Source: Magnetococcus marinus MC-1
Lineage (GTDB): Bacteria > Pseudomonadota > Magnetococcia > Magnetococcales > Magnetococcaceae
Assembly (NCBI RefSeq): GCF_000014865.1
Contig: NC_008576.1
Coordinates: 711,501 to 775,500, forward strand
Length of the DNA: 64,000 nt
Reading direction: 5' to 3'
The notes under the pieces were generated by a model. That model was not told the origin of the DNA and did no database searches. It saw nothing but the letters and a program-made list of their open reading frames with translations. Position numbers and translations under genes: made by a program. This document shows positions 35,243-43,805 of the stretch, piece by piece. Positions within the stretch are counted from its first letter, which is position 1. Each line of letters starts with the position of its first letter.

Positions 35243-36415
35243 TTAGGAACACGCCTTGTCGAGTACCCCATGAGCGCGGTGAATCTGCGCGGTGAGGTCC
35301 ACCGGGGCATTGCCCACAAAAAAGCCAAGATCATGGGCGGTTTCGGCGTGGGTTAGGGTGTTGACCACATCATAGTCGTAATATTTAACCATATCGTGCT
35401 TGGTAAAACAGCCACCGGTGATGATGCGGAAATCAATATCCGCCGCCTTCAGAGCGGCAAACACGCGGTTGCGGTCAGGTTGCATGGCTGGGTTGAGCAC
35501 AATGGGAAAACAGAAGCTGGAGTTCACCCCATTTTCACGCTGGATGATAAAACGTGGATCATCCTGAAACAGGGATTGAAAAAGCGCCAAATTTTGGCGA
35601 CGGCGCGCGGTCATCTCCGGCATTTTGGCCAGTTGTTGCACCCCCACCGCCGCATGCAACTCACCAGGGCGCAGGTTATAGCCGGGCATAAGAAAGCGGT
35701 AGGCTTCGAAATGGTCGCTCTCGCCCCGTTGAAAAATGTCGGTCTCAGCTGGTATATCCCGGCTCCAGCCATGGGCGCGGATGGCACGCATACGGTGATC
35801 CAGCTCCGTATGGTTGGTAAGCACCATGCCCCCCTCCATGGTAGAAATATGGTGGGAGAAGAAAAAACTAAAGGTGCCCAAATCACCAAAGGTGCCGGTT
35901 TTTTGCCCGTTTAACGAAGCATCGCACGATTCGCAGTTATCCTCTAAAAAATAGAGGCCATGCTGATCTGCAAATTGGCGCATCACATCCAGCGCCGCTG
36001 GGTTGCCGAGAATGCTGACACCTACCAGCAGACGGGTTTTAGGGGTTAAAGCGGCCTCCAGTTGGCGCACATCCATGTTCAGGCTCTCTGGCTCTACATC
36101 CACCACCCGCAGGCGCATGCCGTATTGCTGAAGAGGGTGATAGGTGGTGCTCCAAGAGATGGCGGGCACAATGGCCTCATCCCCAGCTTTGAGCGGGTTA
36201 TCCTGCTTGTAAAACAGCGCAGCCACCGCAGCCAGATTGGCCGACGAGCCCGAGTTGAGCATAATCGCGTGCTTGACCCCAAAATAGTCGGCAAAGGCGG
36301 CTTCAAACTGTTTAACCCGTGCCCCCATGGTGAAGTAGCCAGAGTCGATCACCTCATGCAGTATCTGTTTCTCTTCGGGACCAAAGGTGTCAAAAGCCAA
36401 GGGATAGAAGCTCAT
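35243..36415 (-). CDS. DegT/DnrJ/EryC1-family enzyme with His at the PLP-lysine position (ColD/RfbH-like dehydratase)
   Basis: A 390-residue fold-type-I PLP/PMP enzyme: NSGSSANLAAVAAL for cofactor phosphate, EDNCESCDA near residue 158 with the Asp that holds the pyridine ring. In aminotransferases of this family the next motif has the Schiff-base Lys; here it reads FSFFFSHHISTMEGG, with His188-His189 and no Lys. In ColD and in E1/RfbH the Lys is replaced by His, and they remove O-3 from a 4-keto-6-deoxy sugar nucleotide using PMP. Length also matches ColD (388). The start overlaps the upstream stop as TGATG. Predicted: 3-dehydratase; substrate unknown. Confidence 0.85.
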   Translation of the reverse strand: MSFYPLAFDTFGPEEKQILHEVIDSGYFTMGARVKQFEAAFADYFGVKHAIMLNSGSSANLAAVAALFYKQDNPLKAGDEAIVPAISWSTTYHPLQQYGMRLRVVDVEPESLNMDVRQLEAALTPKTRLLVGVSILGNPAALDVMRQFADQHGLYFLEDNCESCDASLNGQKTGTFGDLGTFSFFFSHHISTMEGGMVLTNHTELDHRMRAIRAHGWSRDIPAETDIFQRGESDHFEAYRFLMPGYNLRPGELHAAVGVQQLAKMPEMTARRRQNLALFQSLFQDDPRFIIQRENGVNSSFCFPIVLNPAMQPDRNRVFAALKAADIDFRIITGGCFTKHDMVKYYDYDVVNTLTHAETAHDLGFFVGNAPVDLTAQIHRAHGVLDKACS

Positions 36416-37416
36416 CAACGGTATCCAGTCTGGGGTTCATACACAATGACCTGGGAGCCATCGTTATCAATGGCGCAGTTTACATGAATCAGCTTATGCA
36501 GCCGTTTTTTTACCTGTTCGCGTCGCTCCGGTTTGACCACAAACACCATAAAACCACCGGAACCTGCCCCCATCAACTTGCCCCCGGTCGCCCCGGCGGC
36601 CATGGCCTCGGCATAGATTTCGTCGATGTGGGGGTTGCTTACAACGTCAGAGAGGGTGCGTTTGAGTTGCCAGTTTTCGTGCAGCAACGTCCCCAAACGG
36701 TCGATGGGCTGTTTGCTGTCGTTGAGAATACTCAAGCCTTCATCCACCATGGCGCGCATGCTATGCAGTTGCGTGCTGCGCTTGTGCAGGTTGGCAATCT
36801 TCTGTTTGGCGACATCCGAGGCAATCCGGGTAAGACCGGTAAAGACCAGTAACAACGACTGTTCAAACGCTGCGATGCGTGCCCTAGGGAGAATAACTGG
36901 AATGACATTAAAACTGCCGTTTTGCAAAAACTCAACCTTATTGAGCCCCCCGTAGGTGGCCAAAATCTGATCTTGGCTGCCCACGTTTTCACCAATCAGG
37001 TTTTGTTCCAGATCAATGGCCTCTTTGGCCAGTTCGAGCTTGGTGATCATGCGACCTTCAAAAGCATGCAGGGCTTTAAGAAAGCCCGCTGCAAACGAGG
37101 AGCTGGAGCCCAAACCCGAGCGGGCAGGCAAATCGGCGTCATGGTGGATCTCTAGCCCATGTTGCATGGCATATTTACGCAAGCCTTCACGCACCACCGG
37201 GTGTTGAATTTCATCAATCTCCCGCACATGTTCCAGACGGGAGTAAGCAATGCGATATTTGTGTTCAAAAAAGGGCGGCAATTCGCGTATGGAGATGTAG
37301 CAATACTTGTTGATCGCTGTGGCGAGCACGGCCCCACCATGGGCCTCGGCCCAGGCGGGGTAGTCGGTACCTCCACCGAAAAAGGAGATGCGAAACGGTG
37401 TGCGGGTAATGATCAC
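36415..37416 (-). CDS. GHMP-family sugar kinase (HddA-like)
   Basis: A 333-residue GHMP kinase. Motif 1 is TPFRISFFGGGTDYP, motif 2 (ATP phosphate loop) is ARSGLGSSSSFAAG near residue 98, and motif 3 is KLMGAGSGGFMVFV near residue 285. The best pattern match is D-glycero-D-manno-heptose-7-phosphate kinase (HddA). With the HddC-like enzyme in the same cluster it would make an activated sugar 1-phosphate. GmhA and GmhB, which complete the heptose path, are not in the window. Confidence 0.88.
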   Translation of the reverse strand: MIITRTPFRISFFGGGTDYPAWAEAHGGAVLATAINKYCYISIRELPPFFEHKYRIAYSRLEHVREIDEIQHPVVREGLRKYAMQHGLEIHHDADLPARSGLGSSSSFAAGFLKALHAFEGRMITKLELAKEAIDLEQNLIGENVGSQDQILATYGGLNKVEFLQNGSFNVIPVILPRARIAAFEQSLLLVFTGLTRIASDVAKQKIANLHKRSTQLHSMRAMVDEGLSILNDSKQPIDRLGTLLHENWQLKRTLSDVVSNPHIDEIYAEAMAAGATGGKLMGAGSGGFMVFVVKPERREQVKKRLHKLIHVNCAIDNDGSQVIVYEPQTGYR

Positions 37417-37439
37417 GCGAGCATCCCTTTATGATCGGC

Positions 37440-38384
37440 CTAGACGTTGGTATAGCGGGTATTGCGTATCATGGTATAGCCCTTAATCAGCTCTTTAATG
37501 CCTTGATCCAGCGAGTAATCCGGGGACCACCCTGTCGCTTCAATACGGGCATTAGAGACAAGGTAGTCGCGCTTGTCGGGATCTTCGCCGATGGGGGCCT
37601 CCATGAACACAAAATTGGGTAGCTGCTTCTGTATGCGCTCACACAACTCATATTTAGAGAGGTTGGCATCCGATAGTCCCACGTTGTAGGGCTTATCTTT
37701 CATCTGTTCAAAATGGTGCAGGCCGTGGATAAAGACCTTGGCCACATCGCGAATATGGATATAGTTGCGCTTAAAGTGAGACTCAAACAGTACCACGGCA
37801 CGATCATGGACGGCGCGATAGACAAAATCATTGACCAGTAGATCCAGGCGCATGCGCGGGGCCATGCCAAACACGGTGGCAAGACGAAAGCTGATGGCGT
37901 TGCCATGGCTCAAAATCGCCTCTTCCACCTCAACCTTATCTCGGCCATAGAGGGAAATGGGGCGCAGGGGGCTCTCTTCGGTGCAAAACTTATCCTGCTG
38001 ACCAATGCCATAGCCGGAGTTGGTGATGGGCATAAGAATGCGCTGCTCTTTGCTAAGCCAGGCCAGCATGGTGATGACAGCATCTTTATTGGTGGTGGTA
38101 GCCCCCACTTGATCGCGGCTGCACAGCGGTGCACCGACCAACGCGGCCAGTGGGATGATCACATCGGCGGCGGCAACCAAGGGACGCATGAGGGCTTCGT
38201 TGCGGACATCCCCGCGCACCACAGAAAAATGATCGTTGACACAGAGGGTATTCAGGGGGTCCTGCTGGAACATAAAGTTATCAACCACCGTAACCTTGTG
38301 CCCCAATTCAAGAAGGGCCGGTACCAGCATGGAGCCAAGATAACCGGCACCGCCAGTAACCAAGATGGAAAGCTGTGCGTGCAT
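37440..38384 (-). CDS. NAD(P)-dependent epimerase/dehydratase (extended SDR)
   Basis: A 314-residue extended SDR. The Rossmann motif is GGAGYLG (about residues 11-17); AALVGAPLC and the catalytic Y-x3-K (YGRDK) with the upstream Ser (TNSGYGIG) follow; RNYIHIRDVAKVF is a family motif. Members act on nucleotide sugars as epimerases, reductases or 4,6-dehydratases; which one cannot be read here. It is the first gene of the minus-strand sugar cluster and lies 23 bases before the kinase gene. Confidence 0.88.
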   Translation of the reverse strand: MHAQLSILVTGGAGYLGSMLVPALLELGHKVTVVDNFMFQQDPLNTLCVNDHFSVVRGDVRNEALMRPLVAAADVIIPLAALVGAPLCSRDQVGATTTNKDAVITMLAWLSKEQRILMPITNSGYGIGQQDKFCTEESPLRPISLYGRDKVEVEEAILSHGNAISFRLATVFGMAPRMRLDLLVNDFVYRAVHDRAVVLFESHFKRNYIHIRDVAKVFIHGLHHFEQMKDKPYNVGLSDANLSKYELCERIQKQLPNFVFMEAPIGEDPDKRDYLVSNARIEATGWSPDYSLDQGIKELIKGYTMIRNTRYTNV

Positions 38385-38589
38385 AAGACAAACGTCCTTG
38401 TCTAACTAAGGTTGGGGCATCGGTAGGGAGAACAGATCGACGTTGCATTCTAGGAAACTGTGTAAGGCGGGATCAATGAAAAATCGGTGTAAACCATCCC
38501 TCTGGCACAGGTTGCGTGCAGATTTTGGGCATGTTGCGGATCTCATCCGCATCTGCTCAGGGGGGCAATGCCCAACCCATCGCCTGCTT

Positions 38590-38633
38590 GGCCAAAAAGG
38601 GCGCCCCTTCTTAGCCCTTACCGAGGGGTAAGG
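38590..38633 (-). terminator. Possible terminator after the solute-binding protein gene
   Basis: On the minus strand CCTTACC-CCTC-GGTAAGG (38616-38633) forms a 7-bp stem directly after the stop, and a T run (38595-38599) follows some 17 bases later. The distance makes this weak. Confidence 0.3.
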
Positions 38634-39380
38634 TTATTGAATATAACGATCATGTAGCGCTTGCACGGTGCCGTCCTTGCGCATCTCAACCAAGATGGCG
38701 TTGAGCCGTTCTATGGTCTCTTGGGGGACCGAATGGTTGAGCGCAAGATACATTTGTGTCGTTTTAAAGGTATAGACCGCCTCCAAATCCGCTACCCCCA
38801 TCTGTTTAGCCAGATAGGGCCCTAAAAGATGACCCGTCGCCCAGAGATCAATCTTCTCTTGCTCCAGCCGTTTGGGGTTGCTGCTGTCCAGAGAGGCGAG
38901 CTCAACAATAAACTCCTCACCCTGCAAAAAATTGGCGACCGCATCGCCCGTATAGCTGCCAACCTTATAGCTGCGAGCATCATCAAGGCTGTTAAGGGTG
39001 ATATGGCGACTCTTTTTTGCCATAAATACCCAGTTATTTTCCACCAGCGGCCCCACCCACTGAAACAGCTTCTCCCGGTTGGGGGTGCGGGTGGTGGAAA
39101 AGAGACCATAGCCCGGTTCGTTTTGGGCCAGTGCGTAGGCGTGACGCCATAAGATCATGCGCAGGGTGTAGGGGATCTCCGCACGTTTGAACAGCTCCTT
39201 CACCATATCCGTGGCAATGCCCTGGATCATGGGGGCGTAGGTTTCCGTCGTGCGGCCACTCTTGGCCATGTTAAAAGGGGGATAACTCTCGGTCATCAAT
39301 TGCAGTGGCGCTTGGGCCTTTGCAAAAGGCAGCCACGCAAAACATAACCATAGTGCCAATAGATAACGAGAATATTGCAT
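38634..39380 (-). CDS. Extracellular solute-binding protein, family 3
   Basis: A 248-residue periplasmic protein with a signal peptide (LLALWLCFAWLPFAKA, cleaved near residue 23) and an SBP_bac_3 fold: LMTESYPPFNM, DMVKELFKRAEIPYT, GLFSTTRTPNREK (ligand Arg region) and SYKVGSYTGDAVANFL. These bind amino acids or other small polar ligands. No permease or ATPase genes are adjacent, so it may serve a sensor or a transporter elsewhere. I chose the ATG at 39380 because AGGGGT precedes it and the signal peptide begins there. A 21-bp tandem repeat lies just upstream. Confidence 0.82.
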   Translation of the reverse strand: MQYSRYLLALWLCFAWLPFAKAQAPLQLMTESYPPFNMAKSGRTTETYAPMIQGIATDMVKELFKRAEIPYTLRMILWRHAYALAQNEPGYGLFSTTRTPNREKLFQWVGPLVENNWVFMAKKSRHITLNSLDDARSYKVGSYTGDAVANFLQGEEFIVELASLDSSNPKRLEQEKIDLWATGHLLGPYLAKQMGVADLEAVYTFKTTQMYLALNHSVPQETIERLNAILVEMRKDGTVQALHDRYIQ

Positions 39381-39387
39381 GTAATTA

Positions 39388-39429
39388 CCCCTGATTCGTG
39401 AGCCAAAACCCCTGATTCGCGAGCCAAAA
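39388..39429. repeat. 21-bp tandem duplication upstream of the solute-binding protein gene
   Basis: CCCCTGATTCGTGAGCCAAA is repeated head to tail twice (39388-39408, 39409-39429) with one mismatch (T/C). It includes the ribosome-binding region of the minus-strand gene, so it might affect expression. Confidence 0.85.
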
Positions 39430-39517
39430 AAAGGGTTCACCCACAACACTATGTCACGACAGCATTAGGTTTTATAGATAAAAAGCGGGTTATCTCCCCC
39501 CGGGGGGTGTGCCGGGA

Positions 39518-41194
39518 CTATTTGGCCAGCAGGCGGGTCATCTCTAAGCGTATATGCGCCGTTTCGGTGATACGGTGAAACAGATGGTGTACACTGCTGG
39601 CGCTGGCGATGAGATCGTCACCATCCTTGTTTAAGGTACGGTAAAGTTGCAACAACCGTGGATCAAAACGGGCCAGTGCAGCCAGCAGGGGGTCCCGCCG
39701 CCAGCGGGTGAGGATGTGCGCGAGAGGCTCCTGGAAAAAATCTCCCATGGTGATGTGGCTCGCTGAAAAGAGCGAGACGTGCCCATCCAGCCAGAGCATA
39801 GGGTCAATATCAAACCCCTCCGTTGGGGCTTCCCCTTGCAGATAGCGCTCCAGTTGGGCCTGATCATTGATAAACAGGCTCGGCTCCAGATAGGCCGCAC
39901 GGCCATAGCGGTCGGTGGTGCCGCTCATCCAGTGGATGGGGCTTTGCGGGGCGCTGGCCAGGGCCATGAGCGCCTCCCGTATGACCGGGGCGTGGTGATC
40001 GGATCGAGCGGGGTGGCGTTTGGTTGTGCTGCTCTGGGTCACCTGCAACAGTTGTAGCGATTCGCCCATGTCGGCGAGTGCCCGCTGGAGCCGCTCAAAC
40101 ACCCCATCCGTAAACAGCGCGTCCGAAAAATTGAGGCTGTTCTGCTTATGCAAGAGAGAGAGCTTAATCTCTGGCATGCGGGAGACCGCGCGGACAATCC
40201 GGGCAATATGGGCAACCGGAATACGTTCACTCAAGTGACCCTGACGATCGGCCAAAATCTCTTGGTGAAACTCATCAAAACTGATCTGTAAGACAACCTG
40301 AGCCACCGCCGCTTTTTTAGAGCGGCTCTGTAAGGCGCAAAGCATGCCCTGCAACAGCGTTTGGGTGGCCTGCTCGTCATGGGCAAAGCTGCCATTGAGT
40401 AAAAGGGCAAACAGCTTAACCCGTGGCATGCTGCGGATGGCCTGATAAAATTGCGGCATAACCGGGGTAAGGTCCCCCCCCGTAAACAACACTTGGGTGG
40501 TTAGACCATTGACCTGTTTATAGAGCGGAGTCGGATCGGGCAGATCCCGCATCACCGGACGCCATACAAACATGCAGTGACGACAGCTTTGGGCACAGGC
40601 CATGCGGGGAATAAGGCCCACCTTGGCAAAGCTGGGTGGGGTGGGAAAACGGTCGGGCAGGCGGTCCACCAGCGCCAGTCGAGCGCGCTCATCCTCATCG
40701 AGCCGCTCGGCGTAGCGGCTTTTTTCTATGGCGCCAACTTGGCGCACCGCCTGTTGAAAATCCGCACAGGGAGGGAGGTCGCTTTGTTGCCACTGGGCCA
40801 ATACCGCTGCCACCGTTTGCGCAAAATCGTGGTCGTGGTGAGCCAGCAGTTGTCGCACACGCAGGTGGCGGGGATGCTCCGCTGGGGTGGCCAAAGCGCT
40901 ACGTAGATGGGCCTCCATAAAGGCACGATCGTCGAGCTGTTGGGTGAGCAGTGCCACCAGAAAAGCATGTTCTGGGTTGCGGGAAAGGGCGGCGACCGCC
41001 GAAAGATAGCGGGGGTGTACTTCGCTACGTAACCACGCATTGGCAAACAGATGGGCGAGGGGTTCGAGCATGGGCTCCAGCACCGGTTGCGGCACAACGC
41101 GCTGCTGCAAAAGCCGATTGACCCGCGCCACAGCCTCTTTAAAAGCCCGCTGTTTGTTGCGGATATAGTCGCTCTCTAGGGTGGGCTCGCTCAT
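39518..41194 (-). CDS. Radical SAM protein of unrecognised family
   Basis: A 558-residue protein. The centre carries a C-x3-C-x2-C iron-sulfur motif (Cys200, Cys204, Cys207, in MACAQSCRHCMFVW), followed by LFTGGDL (a GGE-like SAM motif). The N-terminal 190 residues are helical; the C-terminal 200 have no match I recognise. Radical SAM enzymes cleave SAM with a [4Fe-4S] cluster to start a radical reaction; substrate unknown. The start at 41194 overlaps the upstream GT2 stop (ATGA), so the two are co-translated. Longer open frame to 41263 lies inside the GT2 gene. Confidence 0.78.
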   Translation of the reverse strand: MSEPTLESDYIRNKQRAFKEAVARVNRLLQQRVVPQPVLEPMLEPLAHLFANAWLRSEVHPRYLSAVAALSRNPEHAFLVALLTQQLDDRAFMEAHLRSALATPAEHPRHLRVRQLLAHHDHDFAQTVAAVLAQWQQSDLPPCADFQQAVRQVGAIEKSRYAERLDEDERARLALVDRLPDRFPTPPSFAKVGLIPRMACAQSCRHCMFVWRPVMRDLPDPTPLYKQVNGLTTQVLFTGGDLTPVMPQFYQAIRSMPRVKLFALLLNGSFAHDEQATQTLLQGMLCALQSRSKKAAVAQVVLQISFDEFHQEILADRQGHLSERIPVAHIARIVRAVSRMPEIKLSLLHKQNSLNFSDALFTDGVFERLQRALADMGESLQLLQVTQSSTTKRHPARSDHHAPVIREALMALASAPQSPIHWMSGTTDRYGRAAYLEPSLFINDQAQLERYLQGEAPTEGFDIDPMLWLDGHVSLFSASHITMGDFFQEPLAHILTRWRRDPLLAALARFDPRLLQLYRTLNKDGDDLIASASSVHHLFHRITETAHIRLEMTRLLAK

Positions 41195-42228
41195 GGGACC
41201 TCTTCCTGAAACCAGCAGTAGAACCAAATGAGATGAAACAAGAGCCACGCTGTTCCCACCCACACCGGTGTTAGGGCGCGATGCTCCAAGAGTGCCGCGA
41301 GGTGGTGTTCATAAAAAGTGAGCCAGCCTGCCGGGGTGGGGTCATGATCCAGCCAGAGGGCAAGCTGCCAGAGGTTATGCTGAAGATAGCGGCCCGCCTG
41401 CCACCAAGGGGTGCCCGTGGCATGGGGTTGGCGCATAAGCTGTTTGAACAGCTTGAAAAAGGGATGCAGTAGGGGTGGGCCACGGCGTTGGCGATAGAGG
41501 GCGTTGGCCTGACTAAAAAAAGCCTCTAAAGGCAGGCTGAAGGCGGCCATAATAAGTAGATTGAGCAGGGTACGCTGGCCGTAGCCCTCCTGCTCAAAGC
41601 GGCGGGCAGAGCTCTCTAACAGGCCGGGCAGGGTGATCCAGCGCCCCTGGGCGTGAATCGCCGCCGCCAGCCGTTGATCCTCCAAAAAGGGTAGGCGGGT
41701 ATCAAAGCCGCCAAGGGCATTAAAAAAATGACGGGAGAGTAAAAATCCCTGATCGCCTTGGATCACTTGGGCACGGTTTAAGTGGGATTTGGCAGCGTGA
41801 AAAGCAAGTCGGTGCAGGGTGGCCGGGGAGCCCTCCACAAAACATAGGGGAAAATGCCCCGCCACCGCCGCCAGGGTTCCATCCTCCTGGTAAGGGTCGT
41901 GGGCACGGGCCTGCGCTTGTAGATGGTGCAGGGCCTCGGCCAACTGCCGGGCATGGGTCAGGCGGCTGTCGGCATGCAGAAACAGCAGCCATGGGGCGCG
42001 GCTGTGGGTGGCGCCCTTGTTCATCTGTTGACCCCGCCCCGGTGGGCTTTGCAGCGTGATCACGCCAGCGGCCTGAGCAGCGGCGAGGGTGGTGTCGTTA
42101 GAGCCACCATCCACCACCACCACTTCCAGCATAACCCCTTGTTGCTGTGCAAGTTGTGCAAGCAAGGCGGGTAGAGCAGCCTGTTCGTTGAGGACAGGAA
42201 TGATGACAGAAAGCTGAAAGTGAGCCAT
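41191..42228 (-). CDS. Glycosyltransferase family 2, TIGR04283-like (rSAM-associated)
   Basis: A 345-residue protein. The first 235 residues match the TIGR04283 transferases that sit beside radical SAM genes in arsenosugar-type and related loci: LSVIIPVLNEQAALP, VVDGGSND, PGRGQQMNKGA, LFLHADSRL, then QGDQGFLLSR and FLEDQRL. The C-terminal 100 residues are longer than the family core and include a hydrophobic segment at the end (TAWLLFHLIWFYCW). It is the first gene of a two-gene unit with the radical SAM protein and divergent from the thioredoxin-like gene. Confidence 0.83.
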   Translation of the reverse strand: MAHFQLSVIIPVLNEQAALPALLAQLAQQQGVMLEVVVVDGGSNDTTLAAAQAAGVITLQSPPGRGQQMNKGATHSRAPWLLFLHADSRLTHARQLAEALHHLQAQARAHDPYQEDGTLAAVAGHFPLCFVEGSPATLHRLAFHAAKSHLNRAQVIQGDQGFLLSRHFFNALGGFDTRLPFLEDQRLAAAIHAQGRWITLPGLLESSARRFEQEGYGQRTLLNLLIMAAFSLPLEAFFSQANALYRQRRGPPLLHPFFKLFKQLMRQPHATGTPWWQAGRYLQHNLWQLALWLDHDPTPAGWLTFYEHHLAALLEHRALTPVWVGTAWLLFHLIWFYCWFQEEVP

Positions 42229-42286
42229 AATGGCCTATTTAAATGGTGTTTGTGGTTAATGTCCAGAGCTAGCGTGGGGAAACAGG

Positions 42287-42703
42287 ATGGCAGCGCGTCA
42301 GCATATAAGCCTATGGCTGTTGGGGTTGTGGTGTTTGCTGTGTGGCCCGGTGTATGGGGAGACGTTGGCGCAGGAGGTGGGTACGCTTATCTACGTGGGA
42401 TCCGATCACTGCCCTTACTGTCGCAAATTTGAACAGGAGGTGGGGGAGGTCTATCCCAAAACCGCCCTCTCCAAGCAACTACCGCTGGTTAAGGTGGACC
42501 ATGACCGCCCTGTCTCCCGTTACGCACAGCTTAATCGCAAGGTACATTTTGTGCCCGCCTATTTTATTTTGGGTAAGGATGATCAGATCCAGGCCAGCTT
42601 TAGCGGCTACCGGGGTGAAGAGTTCTGGTGGTATGACCTGGAGCGTTTGGTGGCCAAATTGCAGGGTGTCAAAGAAACCCAGGCCCTGCTGCTTAAACCC
42701 TGA
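42287..42703 (+). CDS. Secreted thioredoxin-fold protein
   Basis: A 138-residue protein with a signal peptide (to about residue 24, PVYGE) and a thioredoxin-like domain with active-site CPYC (in SDHCPYCRKFEQE) and the cis-Pro region VHFVPAYFIL. It resembles SoxW-like or DsbE-like periplasmic oxidoreductases. The partner is unknown. It is divergent from the GT2 gene and ends in a good terminator. Confidence 0.8.
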   Translation: MAARQHISLWLLGLWCLLCGPVYGETLAQEVGTLIYVGSDHCPYCRKFEQEVGEVYPKTALSKQLPLVKVDHDRPVSRYAQLNRKVHFVPAYFILGKDDQIQASFSGYRGEEFWWYDLERLVAKLQGVKETQALLLKP

Positions 42704-42711
42704 CAGCAAGG

Positions 42712-42744
42712 GGAGCGGGTTATCCAAACCCGCCTCGTTTTTTA
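42712..42744 (+). terminator. Intrinsic terminator of the thioredoxin-like gene
   Basis: GCGGGTT (42715-42721) pairs with AACCCGC (42727-42733) across a 5-base loop, followed within three bases by GTTTTTT. Confidence 0.8.
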
Positions 42745-42821
42745 GTTGGTTGTTATCCATTGCACGCCCCTTGCATGCCGGTTAAAGCGGCTGTGTCGGG
42801 CGTTTTTGTTTGGAAGAGATC

Positions 42822-43736
42822 ATGGCCTTTTTTGATAAATTGCGGAAGAGTCTCGCTAAGACCCGTGAGAGCTTTACCCATACACTCGAAACCATCATTA
42901 CCGGCAATGCGCTGGATGTGGATGTGTTGGAGGAGTTGGAAGAGCTCCTGATTACCTCTGACTTTGGGGTGCAAGCGGCCCATAACATCATTGCAGAGAC
43001 CAAAGAGCGGTTCCCTCGGGAGGCCCCGGAGGGAAACCATAAAGTCAAGAAGATGCTCAAAATCGTGATTGCCGATCGACTGCGGCGGCATCACGCGGCG
43101 CTGCAATTGGTGACCCCAGGTCCCCACGCCTTGATGATGGTTGGGGTCAATGGGGTGGGTAAGACCACCACTATCGGCAAATTGAGTGCCTATTACAAAG
43201 AGCAGGGGTTGGATCTGCTGTTGGCGGCGGGGGATACCTTTCGCGCGGCGGCGGTGGAGCAGTTGCAAATTTGGGGTGAGCGCACCCAAACCCCGGTCAT
43301 CGCCCAGGGGCAAAATGCGGATGCCGCCTCGGTTATCTACGATGCCTATGCCGCAGCCCATAAACGGGGCGTGGACTTGCTCATTGCAGATACCGCAGGC
43401 CGCTTGCACACCAAAACCAATTTGATGGAAGAGCTGAAAAAGGTCTTGCGGGTCATCAAAAAGTTGGAGTCCACCGCCCCCCACGATATCTGGTTGGTGC
43501 TGGATGCCACCACGGGGCAAAATGCCATTAATCAGGTGAAAATTTTTCATGAGGCACTGGGCCTGACTGGGCTGATCATTACTAAGTTGGATGGTACAGC
43601 CAAGGGTGGTGTGGTGGTGGGCATTTGTGAACAGTTTAATCTGCCCATCCGCTTTATAGGGGTGGGTGAGGGGGTTGAGGATCTGCGTCCCTTTGATCCC
43701 CAGGAGTTTGTGGAGGCGCTTTTTGCAGAGAGCTGA
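42822..43736 (+). CDS. ftsY: Signal recognition particle receptor FtsY
   Basis: A 304-residue SRP-type GTPase, the membrane receptor that takes ribosome-SRP complexes to the translocon. N-domain about 1-90; G-domain motifs GVNGVGKTTT (G1), DTAGR (G3), TKLDGTAKGG (G4) and GVGEGVEDL at the end. The acidic A-domain is very short, as in many alpha-proteobacteria-like FtsY. The start at 42822 follows GGAAGAG; a TTG upstream is rejected. Confidence 0.95.
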   Translation: MAFFDKLRKSLAKTRESFTHTLETIITGNALDVDVLEELEELLITSDFGVQAAHNIIAETKERFPREAPEGNHKVKKMLKIVIADRLRRHHAALQLVTPGPHALMMVGVNGVGKTTTIGKLSAYYKEQGLDLLLAAGDTFRAAAVEQLQIWGERTQTPVIAQGQNADAASVIYDAYAAAHKRGVDLLIADTAGRLHTKTNLMEELKKVLRVIKKLESTAPHDIWLVLDATTGQNAINQVKIFHEALGLTGLIITKLDGTAKGGVVVGICEQFNLPIRFIGVGEGVEDLRPFDPQEFVEALFAES

Positions 43737-43805
43737 CGAGCAAAAGCCAAAGGATTGGCCTGCTCTGGGCTGTATGCGCGGGTAACTGGCTAAGGAATAG
43801 CTGCG

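Noticed and set aside
35243-36415. Ordinary sugar aminotransferase
   Set aside because: The Schiff-base Lys is absent and His-His is in its place, which points to the dehydratase branch.
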